This document shows positions 9,001 to 13,848 of a stretch of DNA of 33,034 nt, piece by piece. The notes beneath the pieces were generated by a model that saw nothing but the letters and a program-made list of their open reading frames with translations, had not been told where the DNA came from and made no database searches. Position 1 is the stretch's first letter. Every line of letters starts with the position of its first letter. The DNA lies in assembly GCA_036005845.1 (NCBI GenBank), contig DASYQD010000091.1, positions 1 to 33,034 of the forward strand, given 5' to 3'. The position numbers were made by a program, and so were the translations under genes. This DNA comes from DASYQD01 sp036005845 (GTDB taxonomy: Bacteria; Acidobacteriota; Thermoanaerobaculia; Multivoradales; JAIOJS01).

Positions 9001-11135
9001 GTGTCGTCTTCACCTACGACACCTCGGGTCGACGTGCCTCCGACGACCGTTTTGATTACGGTTGGGACTGGCGTGGACAGCTGGTCAGCGTGACGGTGAA
9101 GGAGTCGTGGCCGGACGCGGACGGTGATGGCGTGGCCGACCATTCGCCCTATGCCGGCCACCAGGTGCGCTACACGTATGACGCTTTAGGGCGCTTGCTT
9201 CTCAAGGAGCACGTCGGGAAGCGGCCCGTGAACGGGACCGACGCCGACCGACCCTTCATCGAGTTGCGTGAGCTGGTATGGGACGGCGACGGGCTCGCAA
9301 CAGAGATCGCCTACGGCGCTGCCGACAAGACCCAGCCGCGCTGGCGCACGACGCGGGTACCAGGCCCTGACGGTCTCGACGACGCACCGCAGGTGCTCGT
9401 CGAAGTCGAGCAGTCGCTGCCTGGCAATGTCTACGCCGGCACGACGCACACGTACTCATACGTCCGCGACGAGATGGGCTCGGTGGTTGGCGTCGTCGGC
9501 GAGGACGAGCAGCCGCCGGCGGCCGGCAAGCCCCCGATGGCGGTGCGCTACCTCTACACACCTTACGGCGCCGCGCACGCCGAGACCGGTCCCGAGCTGC
9601 GGCGCGAGCACCTCGACAACGACGTGACGACCGCCGGAGGCGTCTCCCAGTTGGTCACTGACCTCCATGCAGCAGCGCCGGGGGCGATGGTCCTCGACTG
9701 GAGCATCGCCCTCGATGTCAGCAGCCTCGCCGATGGCGTTGCAGTCGAAAGGCTCGCAGGCAGTGGCCAATGGATCGCGCTCGGTGCGAGCGAGGTCGTA
9801 ATCGCCCTCCGCGAAGACGCCGACCATCAGCCTCAGATGCTGGCGATGACGACGCAAGGCTGGCTCGCCGGCACTACCTACCGCGTCCGCCTGCAGCCGG
9901 GGCTGAGAGACGCCCTCGGTCGGCCGTTCGGCACCACAACGACTATCGAATGGCAGGTGCCATCCGCGCCACCCGACGACGACGTGCCTCCGACTCGGTT
10001 CGACAAGAAGATCCCGGTGCGCTTCGATGGCTCCGAGGCCGCGGGTAACACGCTCGGGGACAGATTCCCGGGCGGCCAGAATGCGCTCTTTCAAGGCGCC
10101 TACGTCGATCGCGTCACGGGCCTGACGTACCTGCGCAACCGCTGGTTGGACACCCAGACGGGCGCCTTCTTGTCAGAAGACCCGATCGGATCCGTCGACT
10201 CGCCCTCCCTCTATGCCTTTGTAGGTCACGCCCCGAACATGGGCGTAGATCCCCTGGGGCTGCGCGAAGCGACAGCAGCGGACCAGGCCGCCATCGCCGG
10301 ACTCCAGGCGAGGATTGATCGCTTCGACTACATGTATGGGAACAAGGGCGTTGCCGGGACGACTCTGATTGTGCCGGTAGCCGTACCGGGACCTTGGTAC
10401 GACCCCAGCGATGAAACGGTTGTCGGCCGGCCTCAGAGCTTCCTGGCGGATGATGCTGCGAGCTATAGGCAGCTTCGTGCGCGGCTGCAGTGGGACCGAA
10501 ACTCCTACGTGGCCGCGGTCGATGAAGCGGATGCGGGCGGCGAAATCGAATACGACCCCGTCGCTGGCAAGTACTACACCTACACCGAGGAAGAGCGGGT
10601 TCTTGACCGGCAGTTTGCCGCAGTGGGGCAGATGGGTGCCATCGCCATGGATTTGGCGACAGCTGCAGTGGCGCTCGGTCCAAGGAGCGGCGCGCCAATG
10701 GGGCCTCAACCGGAGATGGTGCGTAACGCGCGGCTTGAACCGCTGGCGGTACGAGGTACACCACAAGCTGGCCAGTCAGCTCAGGCCATTCGAGTCCAAG
10801 CGAACAAAGCCAGTGGTGATGCATTCTCAAGGGCGGTGGGATCCGAGTTGCAGGCTACTCACGAGGTTGCTGTGCCGGAAATCACGGTCCGTACGCAGAG
10901 CGGTTTCAGGACACGTCTCGACTGGGTCACCAAGGACACGAGCGGAACAATTGGTTGCGTCGAGTGCAAGGGATCCCAAACCGCTCCCCTTCGTCCTGGC
11001 CAACAGGCTGCCCATCGTGAGATGGCCCAAACGGGGGCCGTCGTGGTCGGTAAAGGAAAACCAGGTGTCCCCGGTGGCACCGTGATACCGCCTACCGCTG
11101 TTGAAGTGCGGCGCCCAGGGCAACCGCCACAATGA
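3..11135 (+). CDS. Giant RHS-repeat polymorphic toxin with C-terminal PD-(D/E)XK nuclease-type domain (5' end outside window)
   Basis: The frame is open from base 3 with no stop, so the true N-terminus lies upstream; residue numbers here count from the GTG at 48. Residues about 45-150 form a bacterial Ig-like (Big_5/SbsA-type) domain. Residues about 780-1330 hold propeller-like stretches (for example LMFVGADNGELMAFDVSG). A DUF6531-like start of the RHS shell lies near 1615-1700, and YD repeats (YDAFGRL, YDNRGNV, YDALGRL) run from about 1780 to 3185. The RHS core ends with DPIG and then DPLGL at 3401-3405, the usual self-cleavage boundary. The variable tip (3406-3695) has D3625, E3639 and K3641 in RLDWV...VECKGS, which fits a PD-(D/E)XK nuclease fold. 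RHS shells of this kind enclose and deliver toxins to rival cells. Odd points are a second Ig-like domain inside the core and a poly-proline tract near 2688-2702. The RHS call is certain; the nuclease activity is inferred. Confidence 0.93.
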   Translation, partial: ELGTGDLSAITGRYAVPANAGANRHLQARHPSLDERGEGALPSLAAGAVANLDLVVQPVPPRVLSVTPAANASGQPLATAVTVLFSEALDPATVTSSTLTLEVAAGDGGATGVFVDGHVSLVDGLRVVFAPTRPLLPGRTFRARFAGGVADRGGAIYAGAPMLWSFSTSTNVVPGGQVHPEKFHIRLPVDGVAQIYGDAGALPGSSPGQTPWVVSPEIEGPVADPVRDTFQGHGDGSFTGTVGHPPSFAVTTASRVWVKVFDPTGTLAAEFRLGPFTTPDGLGFVAPVGEAVTFRSAEGLVVDVPAAAFDAPTLVRIQQLPLASVGIPTPDGLALGAFVKLDFAGEAKETLRVHVPAPAGVASDAQVFVAAPETFAWGPGLRFLTTGGVLTLDGARYLSNDPSLQPAPSTSSTGSTLAPSAKALAGGRTCKQALESGLPRCFLQEMLIELRQASDSAWYYEQGKEWTVLSGMLGGTVDAWGFANSVFAAGPFVYVPGLNDTGGRYVLPVIVGERFEVVQRDVAAGWVLNRRQIEPIASDQGIVEAPIPEDEHPARPMLIDARPFHFIRFAAPPADTTLAVRLEVEAKGVEGGKVQLQPIADYPLPEGTSLEVFDLSHAARPANDPDYGAPEAGPRTVVCSEGQWSLAELKASSEMLLVLSPGDLDTTGQPIELQFDRALDKLPANTTVAKLSDLGPKAGCRDTSGAGYPQAIPVDVDLGSQGTRLVITPQGPLPAGHRFRLELTTSALRTPAGEEAWPTPSRFEFATRAAAHEGFGDLPGQAPLGPDSPQANDILQIGHLMFVGADNGELMAFDVSGSTEAQGFRRQSRLAKTLESSVRTLTTDSHGRVFWTGLYGSLWAVKALRIEDVQNATTNTCGDSPDWAAGIPCFPAQEGSVRIAFSPGSTSVSASEWLSSLMLPSGTPMDLDVLVQDEEGAKLGLEEFLSKYGGGSLSSMTPDAGGAYTFNVTLNSTQWRATQNKSEPSRPGTAPVPGFEAWRTDACDGEELWDRYQRVSVDNLTTGQRWSFDIENEWPEGSGNGTATLSGIKARRGDRLQVRYNLRTLGYVAIMGSGITVVDLNRAYRVASPGGFVGDRASGRQCGRRLGQFEGEQLEFPACTRDFGAGPEGISLTPSLAVQSATGSCPGAGCRGAGMLDSYSPLSQVGAVHARTADDHPAGFGQATASGEPLQAAEVAACIRTVANERALLRDIATGDDVDWFDYHLRGNYGGTFIDTQPGKLPEAKRGDLLFLTLGAAGVFVFDVSDRVLDQNVIVGLLRVKDHTAFRVQVDHATGLLFVGGTDSSGGTSKPVVDVWDLRYVAGAPGSKFAPRPLASLPAPWATGHLGLEAAASGLLYAWDRQHAKPQAMPFDRPQFVFGGLYRPFGITGDHIEPISRPATSFVPLGVAMELKPEDERNQRELHEREASAAFKVRISLPGSLGPLLQARVQSLVTLPSEHLLGRKDVGAAEAVPGGPGWPDPAVTVTLRRVSSERTSGAFDLYESDETVLLVADPRARREYHRQDVPGSDADEEGQCRRCAWPGYLPDPAVPGPARDRVKELLAGGPYVRVLLFEDEHGDASARAATHQAIDFFKARGDDYPLPFGTAELRGFADAVPSPVQAALVEPAQGAAVWPGVAGVMVSLTGGEALLAAVDHEVAGRVLPVTFGRSYRSHTLGYGPLGSAGWSSSLFAHLREIPTTGEVELRDGSGRVLRFLAKDKQCKVEPPLPTHQRDDGGCSYFPPKGTYLRLLRTGFGWRLLDRNHNEQRFDRAGRIFEASDRLRQGGEANRIGSTMRYLYDAFGRLVTIEDDLGRLYRLEYYDNPRPENETDEQGHRGDGPRYGLLKKVTDFADRTVEYQYDEEDRLLQQVRLPEVTNPHFAELNFTGATRPTIEYRYAPSEGVGRDSQAAVLHGDFAALRLGAVVLPSYLPGGNTPERIKLGYDAATGRIKTLTEPEVSPWRLAFPAQSGNSAPATEIEVTSPWNHPVTFKLADGRLTEQHEMLPVTGSDGQPTQEQATTAFSYTDDGRSASITYADGGVDFWCYADGAPTGAAGTCPAGGETDLLKLANATRAGRRAGSSDGSSGPAELAVSVLEYDTDNLPKKTRDGLQRTTQLPVPNVAPETRTGTGRFEVGYPEASRVVAFDYKFDAHGRPTSRKGIGEAPPEWTGHYGSDEKNREGAGFLEEAQQGSLSTKLTYDNRGNVKRQESSWGTSDVFEYDEWDRPVHEETSIAGGAFAAPGGCGSGGVTTWRGFDAAGHLVAEKHLQDYVVDAGGGISCREVETKYEYDARENVVKVEQSHLASPSGEVDAGLREVARYGYSPKGQLEHLIRKNGVYADLVTTLSYDNAGRVSSEQTGGSGARLLGYDAKGRLSYRTDGDKGKVSITYDAWDRPSREQLPTGALVEREWDAAGGLRTEKVTDSTSSSLLAKTETTFTAFGALSDSRESLSQSTNSQGEVTETVRKTAYHYDESGRLVEVWAGTGDTAIERKLAIYSYEPGTGRLLSEGGGGAVTTSQPLFEQRYTYDGSPWPSAVQESEVVPGGGLVPTLLHTIVERDSLGRVILQTASDGSALLSQYDRTGGAISWQTGAGTRSSVVLDAVGKVVREIRPAGRGETRYGYDVDGRLLAEGRASTNGGWVTNYGYDTAGRLTAIQHADGSVEGWTYDPDDVPATWTTRDGVPVRYDRDAANRVLARVVGFEPPPPPPPPPTPPPPPVVVLGAASPAPPPSARLTQPSQHGAPQSQAFAASGLVVDGGDHFEYDALSRLTVAERSRPDQRVKLEGWDLAGRPGREIVGAREPITRSYDTFDNPLTTQLPGGPVRSAGGVTGWTRGFDTLDRQSTVSPLGGPAHASGASWQWSGARLYRLTNVGGIGTQAQFGYHGGPGPSSPAAESSAWHLGAVQWAAGSGSTWGTFGIGWRQADGVKTSRPTVGDAFGSMGWSYGYDAGVRLASASSSADSWGFSYGVGDERQVESRSKTGEVAQFVAGADGRIASRNSVVFTYDTSGRRASDDRFDYGWDWRGQLVSVTVKESWPDADGDGVADHSPYAGHQVRYTYDALGRLLLKEHVGKRPVNGTDADRPFIELRELVWDGDGLATEIAYGAADKTQPRWRTTRVPGPDGLDDAPQVLVEVEQSLPGNVYAGTTHTYSYVRDEMGSVVGVVGEDEQPPAAGKPPMAVRYLYTPYGAAHAETGPELRREHLDNDVTTAGGVSQLVTDLHAAAPGAMVLDWSIALDVSSLADGVAVERLAGSGQWIALGASEVVIALREDADHQPQMLAMTTQGWLAGTTYRVRLQPGLRDALGRPFGTTTTIEWQVPSAPPDDDVPPTRFDKKIPVRFDGSEAAGNTLGDRFPGGQNALFQGAYVDRVTGLTYLRNRWLDTQTGAFLSEDPIGSVDSPSLYAFVGHAPNMGVDPLGLREATAADQAAIAGLQARIDRFDYMYGNKGVAGTTLIVPVAVPGPWYDPSDETVVGRPQSFLADDAASYRQLRARLQWDRNSYVAAVDEADAGGEIEYDPVAGKYYTYTEEERVLDRQFAAVGQMGAIAMDLATAAVALGPRSGAPMGPQPEMVRNARLEPLAVRGTPQAGQSAQAIRVQANKASGDAFSRAVGSELQATHEVAVPEITVRTQSGFRTRLDWVTKDTSGTIGCVECKGSQTAPLRPGQQAAHREMAQTGAVVVGKGKPGVPGGTVIPPTAVEVRRPGQPPQ
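8109..8152 (+). repeat. CCG-rich tandem tract encoding poly-proline
   Basis: A run of CCG triplets followed by mixed CCN codons encodes two blocks of consecutive prolines inside the YD-repeat shell of the giant RHS gene. It is followed by an Ala/Pro/Ser/Gln-rich stretch before YD repeats resume at about 8281. It probably encodes an extended linker that loops out of the shell. Simple triplet tracts like this can vary in length between strains. Confidence 0.7.
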
Positions 11136-11482
11136 CGGTTCAGCAAACAGGAATCGTCGACTGGATGGGCCTCGAGAGGAATACGGGTCACGTCATCCTC
11201 ACCATTGTCGACGACCTCGATTGGAGCGACGAGCAAGCACATCTCCTTGCGCTGCAGGAGAAGCTCAACACGTACTTGTCCTTTGCGGAGAGTGGGGAGG
11301 TCTTCCAGCGGCTCACACAACAGGTGGGTCGTGTCGTTGCGCCCGATACCCCAATCAAGATGTCGGTATTGACGAAATATCCACTGCCGCTGCGAGCGAG
11401 GGAATTCTTTCAGCATGCCACGAGGGTCTTCAGGGAGGCCGGCTTCGAGCTGACGTCGAAGGTGCTCTCTGCTCCCAGCTGA
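11132..11482 (+). CDS. DUF6572-family protein, presumed immunity protein for the RHS toxin
   Basis: A 116-aa protein whose ATG overlaps the RHS stop codon (ATGA at 11132-11135), so it is translationally coupled to the toxin. The N-terminal half reads VDWMGLERNTGHVILTIVDD, then LDWSDEQAHLLALQEKLNTY and FAESGE, the layout I recognise from DUF6572 proteins, which are commonly found beside toxins. There is no signal peptide or membrane segment, so it should act in the cytoplasm, binding and neutralising the PD-(D/E)XK tip of sister-cell or self toxin. The family assignment is by recognition. The immunity role is inferred from position, size and overlap. Confidence 0.8.
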   Translation: MTVQQTGIVDWMGLERNTGHVILTIVDDLDWSDEQAHLLALQEKLNTYLSFAESGEVFQRLTQQVGRVVAPDTPIKMSVLTKYPLPLRAREFFQHATRVFREAGFELTSKVLSAPS

Positions 11483-11523
11483 AGCTCAACAACCCACCCA
11501 GCACACCCACCCGCCTGCTTTTC

Positions 11524-11677
11524 GCTGAGCGTCGGCGTCGCGTGAAGGGCGGCCCGGCTTTCCTTCGAGCGTTAGTGGCTTCGAGGAGCCCGGCCCAGGC
11601 GGCGGCGGGGGCGGCCGTCCCTACGGGCCCGGGCAGGCCCGCTCCCTGGCAAGTGCCGCGCCGGTCGAAGACGCCCG
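11524..11677 (+). repeat. Dispersed repeat copy R1
   Basis: This segment begins GCTGAGCG 41 bases after the DUF6572 stop. It is closely similar along its length to 18258-18408 (R3) and partly to 15695-15813 (R2). Shared blocks with R3 include GCGTGAAGGGCGGCCCGGCT, GAGCCCGGCCCAGGCGGCG and GCGCCGGTCG. The GGCCCGGCTTTCCT and AGGAGCCCGGCCC parts are imperfectly complementary and could fold. No coding signal is evident. Confidence 0.75.
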
Positions 11678-11699
11678 TCACGTCCCTTGCGTGGTCGCT

Positions 11700-11723
11700 G
11701 TCCGATAAGGCGCCTTATCGGAC
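11700..11723. repeat. Perfect 24-bp palindrome
   Basis: The half-site GTCCGATAAGGC is followed directly by its exact reverse complement, with no spacer. It stands in a non-coding stretch just after R1. It could be a protein-binding or recombinase site, or form a cruciform or hairpin in RNA. No second copy was seen in this window. Confidence 0.7.
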
Positions 11724-11768
11724 CCTGCCCTCGGCCACCCCCGCCTTGGGCCGCGCGTGCGCGCGGCC

Positions 11769-11793
11769 TTTACATAACCTGAGGCTATGTAAA
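11769..11793. repeat. 25-bp near-perfect palindrome (AT-rich)
   Basis: The left arm TTTACATAACCT (11769-11780), a single G, and the right arm AGGCTATGTAAA (11782-11793) pair at 11 of 12 positions. The AT-rich arms stand out in GC-rich surroundings. It lies 45 bases after the 24-bp palindrome. A dimeric regulator site or a recombination site is possible. Confidence 0.6.
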
Positions 11794-12129
11794 CCTGGGC
11801 CGGGCTCGGAGGGTGGAGTGCGAGCGGCCTTGACTTCGGAGGCGAGCCGGGCCGCGTGACTTAGCAGGCGCTCGTGGAAGGCGAGCAGGGCGGGTGCGTG
11901 CGTTTCCCACCCTCCAGATCAGCGGTCACCACCCTGGCCGCTCCCCCTCCCCCGACCCCCTCCCGCGGCCAGCGTGGTGCTGAGTTTGAAAGAGCGCACC
12001 GTCGCTTCCGCTTGCTGCGCGCGGCGCCGCTACGGCAGACCTCCGCGTCGCCGTGCTCGCGCTGCAGCGCCGGCGCGGAGGAAACCGGAACCAGAGCTGG
12101 ACCCACCCACCCGCGTCGCATCCACGGCG

Positions 12130-12273
12130 CTACCGCCGCTGACGGAAGCGGGCCTCGAACCACGAGCAGCGCACATGGGTGAGCTCGAGGAGCTTCTGGC
12201 CGATCTCGCGACGGAAGATCAGCACCACCACCAACACGAACAGCAGCGACCAGGTCGAGGGGCTCGTCATCAT
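12130..12273 (-). CDS. Small single-pass membrane protein (47 aa)
   Basis: The short reverse frame reads MMTSPSTW, then a hydrophobic segment SLLFVLVVVLIF (residues about 9-20), then RREIGQKLLELTHVR and a basic end FEARFRQRR. A GAGGTG Shine-Dalgarno-like sequence lies 3 bases before the first ATG (6 before the second, at 12270). The layout of one membrane helix, then FRREI and an amphipathic helix, resembles small hypothetical membrane proteins common in bacteria, with the C-terminus probably cytoplasmic. It lies downstream of the 190-aa reverse gene, separated by a strong hairpin. The function is unknown. Overlapping open frames on the plus strand look like shadows. Confidence 0.45.
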   Translation of the reverse strand: MMTSPSTWSLLFVLVVVLIFRREIGQKLLELTHVRCSWFEARFRQRR

Positions 12274-12387
12274 GATCACCTCGACAAGGTACCCAAACGA
12301 GCGATCGCGTGCGGCGCGTCGGGCGGAGGGGTGGTCAACAGCGCTACGTAAGCCCCTCGCCGGGTCGAGGCTACCGCCGTGCTCGCG

Positions 12388-12467
12388 GCCGTCAAGGCTG
12401 CCCTCCGCTTCGCTGCGCGAGGCTCCGGCGCCGGCGCGGCGTGCGCCGCGCCGGCGACCTTGACGAC
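12388..12467. terminator. Long nested hairpin, terminator-like or REP-like
   Basis: An outer pair CGTCAAGG (12390-12397) and CCTTGACG (12458-12465) encloses a perfect inner inverted repeat. Its arms GCCGGCGCGGCG (12430-12441) and CGCCGCGCCGGC (12444-12455) are separated by two bases. It lies about 75 bases beyond the stop of the reverse-strand 190-aa gene, where a terminator would be expected. There is no T-run, so a REP-like repeat element is an alternative. Confidence 0.5.
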
Positions 12468-12540
12468 CGCTGCGCGCGGCGGTGATGGTGATCTGCGGGC
12501 GAGGGGAGACAGAGCGGGCTCCTGGATCCAGAGTTCTGGG

Positions 12541-13113
12541 CTATTTCCGCTGCCTGCGGGTAGGCGCGCTATCCCGCCCGGCCTGCCCTTCGAGGACTCG
12601 GAATTCCGGCGCGATCTCGGCGTGCGTGGGAGCTCCCACTTGACGTAGGCGCTGCTGGTAGAGCGTCCACCAAGCGTCCGCGATCTTGCCCTGCTGGCGG
12701 AGCTTAGCCACCACCGCAGCAGGATGGAGCAGGAGGATGTACCCGAACTTGCGGTTGCCCTTGGCCCTGATCTCGATGAAGCCGGCGTTGGTAAGAGCTT
12801 GTACCCTCTCCTGCCAGGTCCGCCGCGCCCGCTCGCCAGTGTACCCGGCAAAGAAAGCGTGCTCGTCCTCATCCAGGATCTCGACGATGCCCTGGCCGAG
12901 ATCGCGGGCGAGCAACTCGAGATAGACGGCGCTGCAGTCGGGCTTGCCGACGAGCTTCTTGTCAGCAGCGAGGAAGAGGATCAGCGGCAGCACACGAGGT
13001 GCACACCAGTAGCCGACTTCCTCCGGGCCCTTCCAGACGCGAGCTCCTGAGCCCGGCCAAAGCTGCTCGCGTAGAGCTTCGCGGGTGATATCGGCCTTCG
13101 TCTGCTTACCCAT
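12541..13113 (-). CDS. Hypothetical protein, 190 aa, possible winged-helix domain
   Basis: I do not recognise a named family. The start is well supported: AGGAGG lies about 9 bases before the ATG at 13113. The N-terminus (MGKQTKADITREALREQLWP) is charged. Residues about 30-70 include a hydrophobic stretch RVLPLILFLAADKKL and an LARDLGQGIVEILDEDEHAF segment. Residues about 85-135 (TWQERVQALTNAGFIEIRAKGNRKFGYILLLHP) look like a winged helix: recognition helix, strand, wing, strand. This suggests a DNA-binding or replication-initiator-like protein of plasmid or mobile origin. The C-terminus is basic. It runs opposite to its neighbours inside the toxin cassette region, consistent with separate acquisition. 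A possible promoter and inverted repeat lie upstream at 13220-13259. Confidence 0.75.
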   Translation of the reverse strand: MGKQTKADITREALREQLWPGSGARVWKGPEEVGYWCAPRVLPLILFLAADKKLVGKPDCSAVYLELLARDLGQGIVEILDEDEHAFFAGYTGERARRTWQERVQALTNAGFIEIRAKGNRKFGYILLLHPAAVVAKLRQQGKIADAWWTLYQQRLRQVGAPTHAEIAPEFRVLEGQAGRDSAPTRRQRK

Positions 13114-13190
13114 GGTGGATGCACCTCCTGAAGATGGCCGAGCGAGTGCGCGCCCTCGCGCCGGCCGAGCTCGTCAGTGGCCCAACCCCT

Positions 13191-13446
13191 ACAACGGGCT
13201 CAACCACTCGAGCACATCTAAGATAAGTCGTAAGTGGCTGAAATACAAGAGCTTATCTTTCGCGATCAGCCGCGGTGACGGCGGCGCGCTTTCTGGCGAC
13301 ATCGGCACGAGAACGCGAAGTAGCGCCGCAGAGCTACACGAGACCGCGAGGAATCGCCAGTCCGTCGCAACGGGCTCAATAACTTGGGCGCACCTCTGTC
13401 TCCCTGTCTAGCTTGTCTCCAGGGTTTAGCTGGTGTCCTTGTCTCC
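13191..13446. repeat. Short direct repeats in non-coding stretch
   Basis: CAACGGGCTCAA occurs at about 13192 and again at about 13370, each followed by a similar sequence ending near GCACATCT or GCACCTCT. Three TGTCTCC copies follow at 13397, 13414 and 13440. Apart from these and the inverted repeat at 13220-13259, I see no gene between 13114 and 13592. Confidence 0.35.
13220..13259 (-). promoter_or_regulatory. Candidate promoter with inverted repeat upstream of the 190-aa reverse gene
   Basis: AAGATAAG (13220-13227) and CTTATCTT (13252-13259) form a perfect 8-bp inverted repeat. On the minus strand the same bases give TTGTAT, 17 bases, then TATCTT, a weak sigma-70-like arrangement about 107 bases before the ATG. 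The AT-rich block is conspicuous here. It may be an operator overlapping a promoter, perhaps for autoregulation by the downstream protein. Inferred from sequence only. Confidence 0.35.
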
Positions 13447-13592
13447 CCGCGCGGCTTCCGTAGCGAGGCAGTCGCTCGCTGCACGGGAGGCGACCACTTG
13501 CCGCGCGTGTGCGGTCCGCTCGGGCGCAGCGCCGCTCTCGAACCTCGGCGGAAATGCGCGCGGGGGGGAGTGGGTGGGTGGTGGGTGTGCGG

Positions 13593-13757
13593 TCAGGAGA
13601 CCTTGGAGAGGAAGGCGTCGATGGTGCCGAGGAGGAGCTTCTTCTCGTGGGCGGAGAGGCGGCTGACGCGGAGGAGCTCGCCCACGACCAGGCGCTCGCG
13701 GCTCTCGACGATCGCCGCGGCGAGACGGCCGAACGGCGGCGCCGATATCGCCGGCAT
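13593..13757 (-). CDS. Small ORF (54 aa), possible remnant of a regulator C-terminus
   Basis: The reverse frame reads MPAISAPPFGRLAAAIVESR, then ERLVVGELLRVSRLSAHEKK and LLLGTIDAFLSKVS before a TGA stop. The sequence is helical and protein-like. Its LSAHEKKLLLGTIDAFL ending resembles the tail of some small XRE/HTH regulators. The frame stays open upstream of this ATG (KRRRLRKKQLR) without a convincing Shine-Dalgarno, so it could be a decayed longer gene. No function is claimed. Confidence 0.35.
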   Translation of the reverse strand: MPAISAPPFGRLAAAIVESRERLVVGELLRVSRLSAHEKKLLLGTIDAFLSKVS

Positions 13758-13815
13758 CCGGAGCTGCTTCTTCCTTAGTCGCCTCCGCTTGCTGCTCTGA
13801 CGGTCGGAGCGGCCG

Positions 13816-13821
13816 TAGAAT
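13816..13821 (+). promoter_or_regulatory. Possible -10 element before the orphan toxin gene
   Basis: TAGAAT lies 27 bases before the ATG at 13849, in the short gap between the divergent small ORF and the toxin gene. No good -35 hexamer at 16-18 bases is visible, so the call is weak. Confidence 0.25.
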
Positions 13822-13848
13822 CCAAAGCGGCAGCAGCTAGGAAAGAGG

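Noticed and set aside
11700..11793. Palindromes as integron attC sites
   Set aside because: The GTTRRRY and RYYYAAC core sites do not fit, and no integrase gene is present.
11861..12540. Several open frames on both strands in 11.8-12.5 kb
   Set aside because: Low-complexity Arg/Ala/Pro translations without ribosome sites; only the 47-aa membrane ORF looks protein-like.
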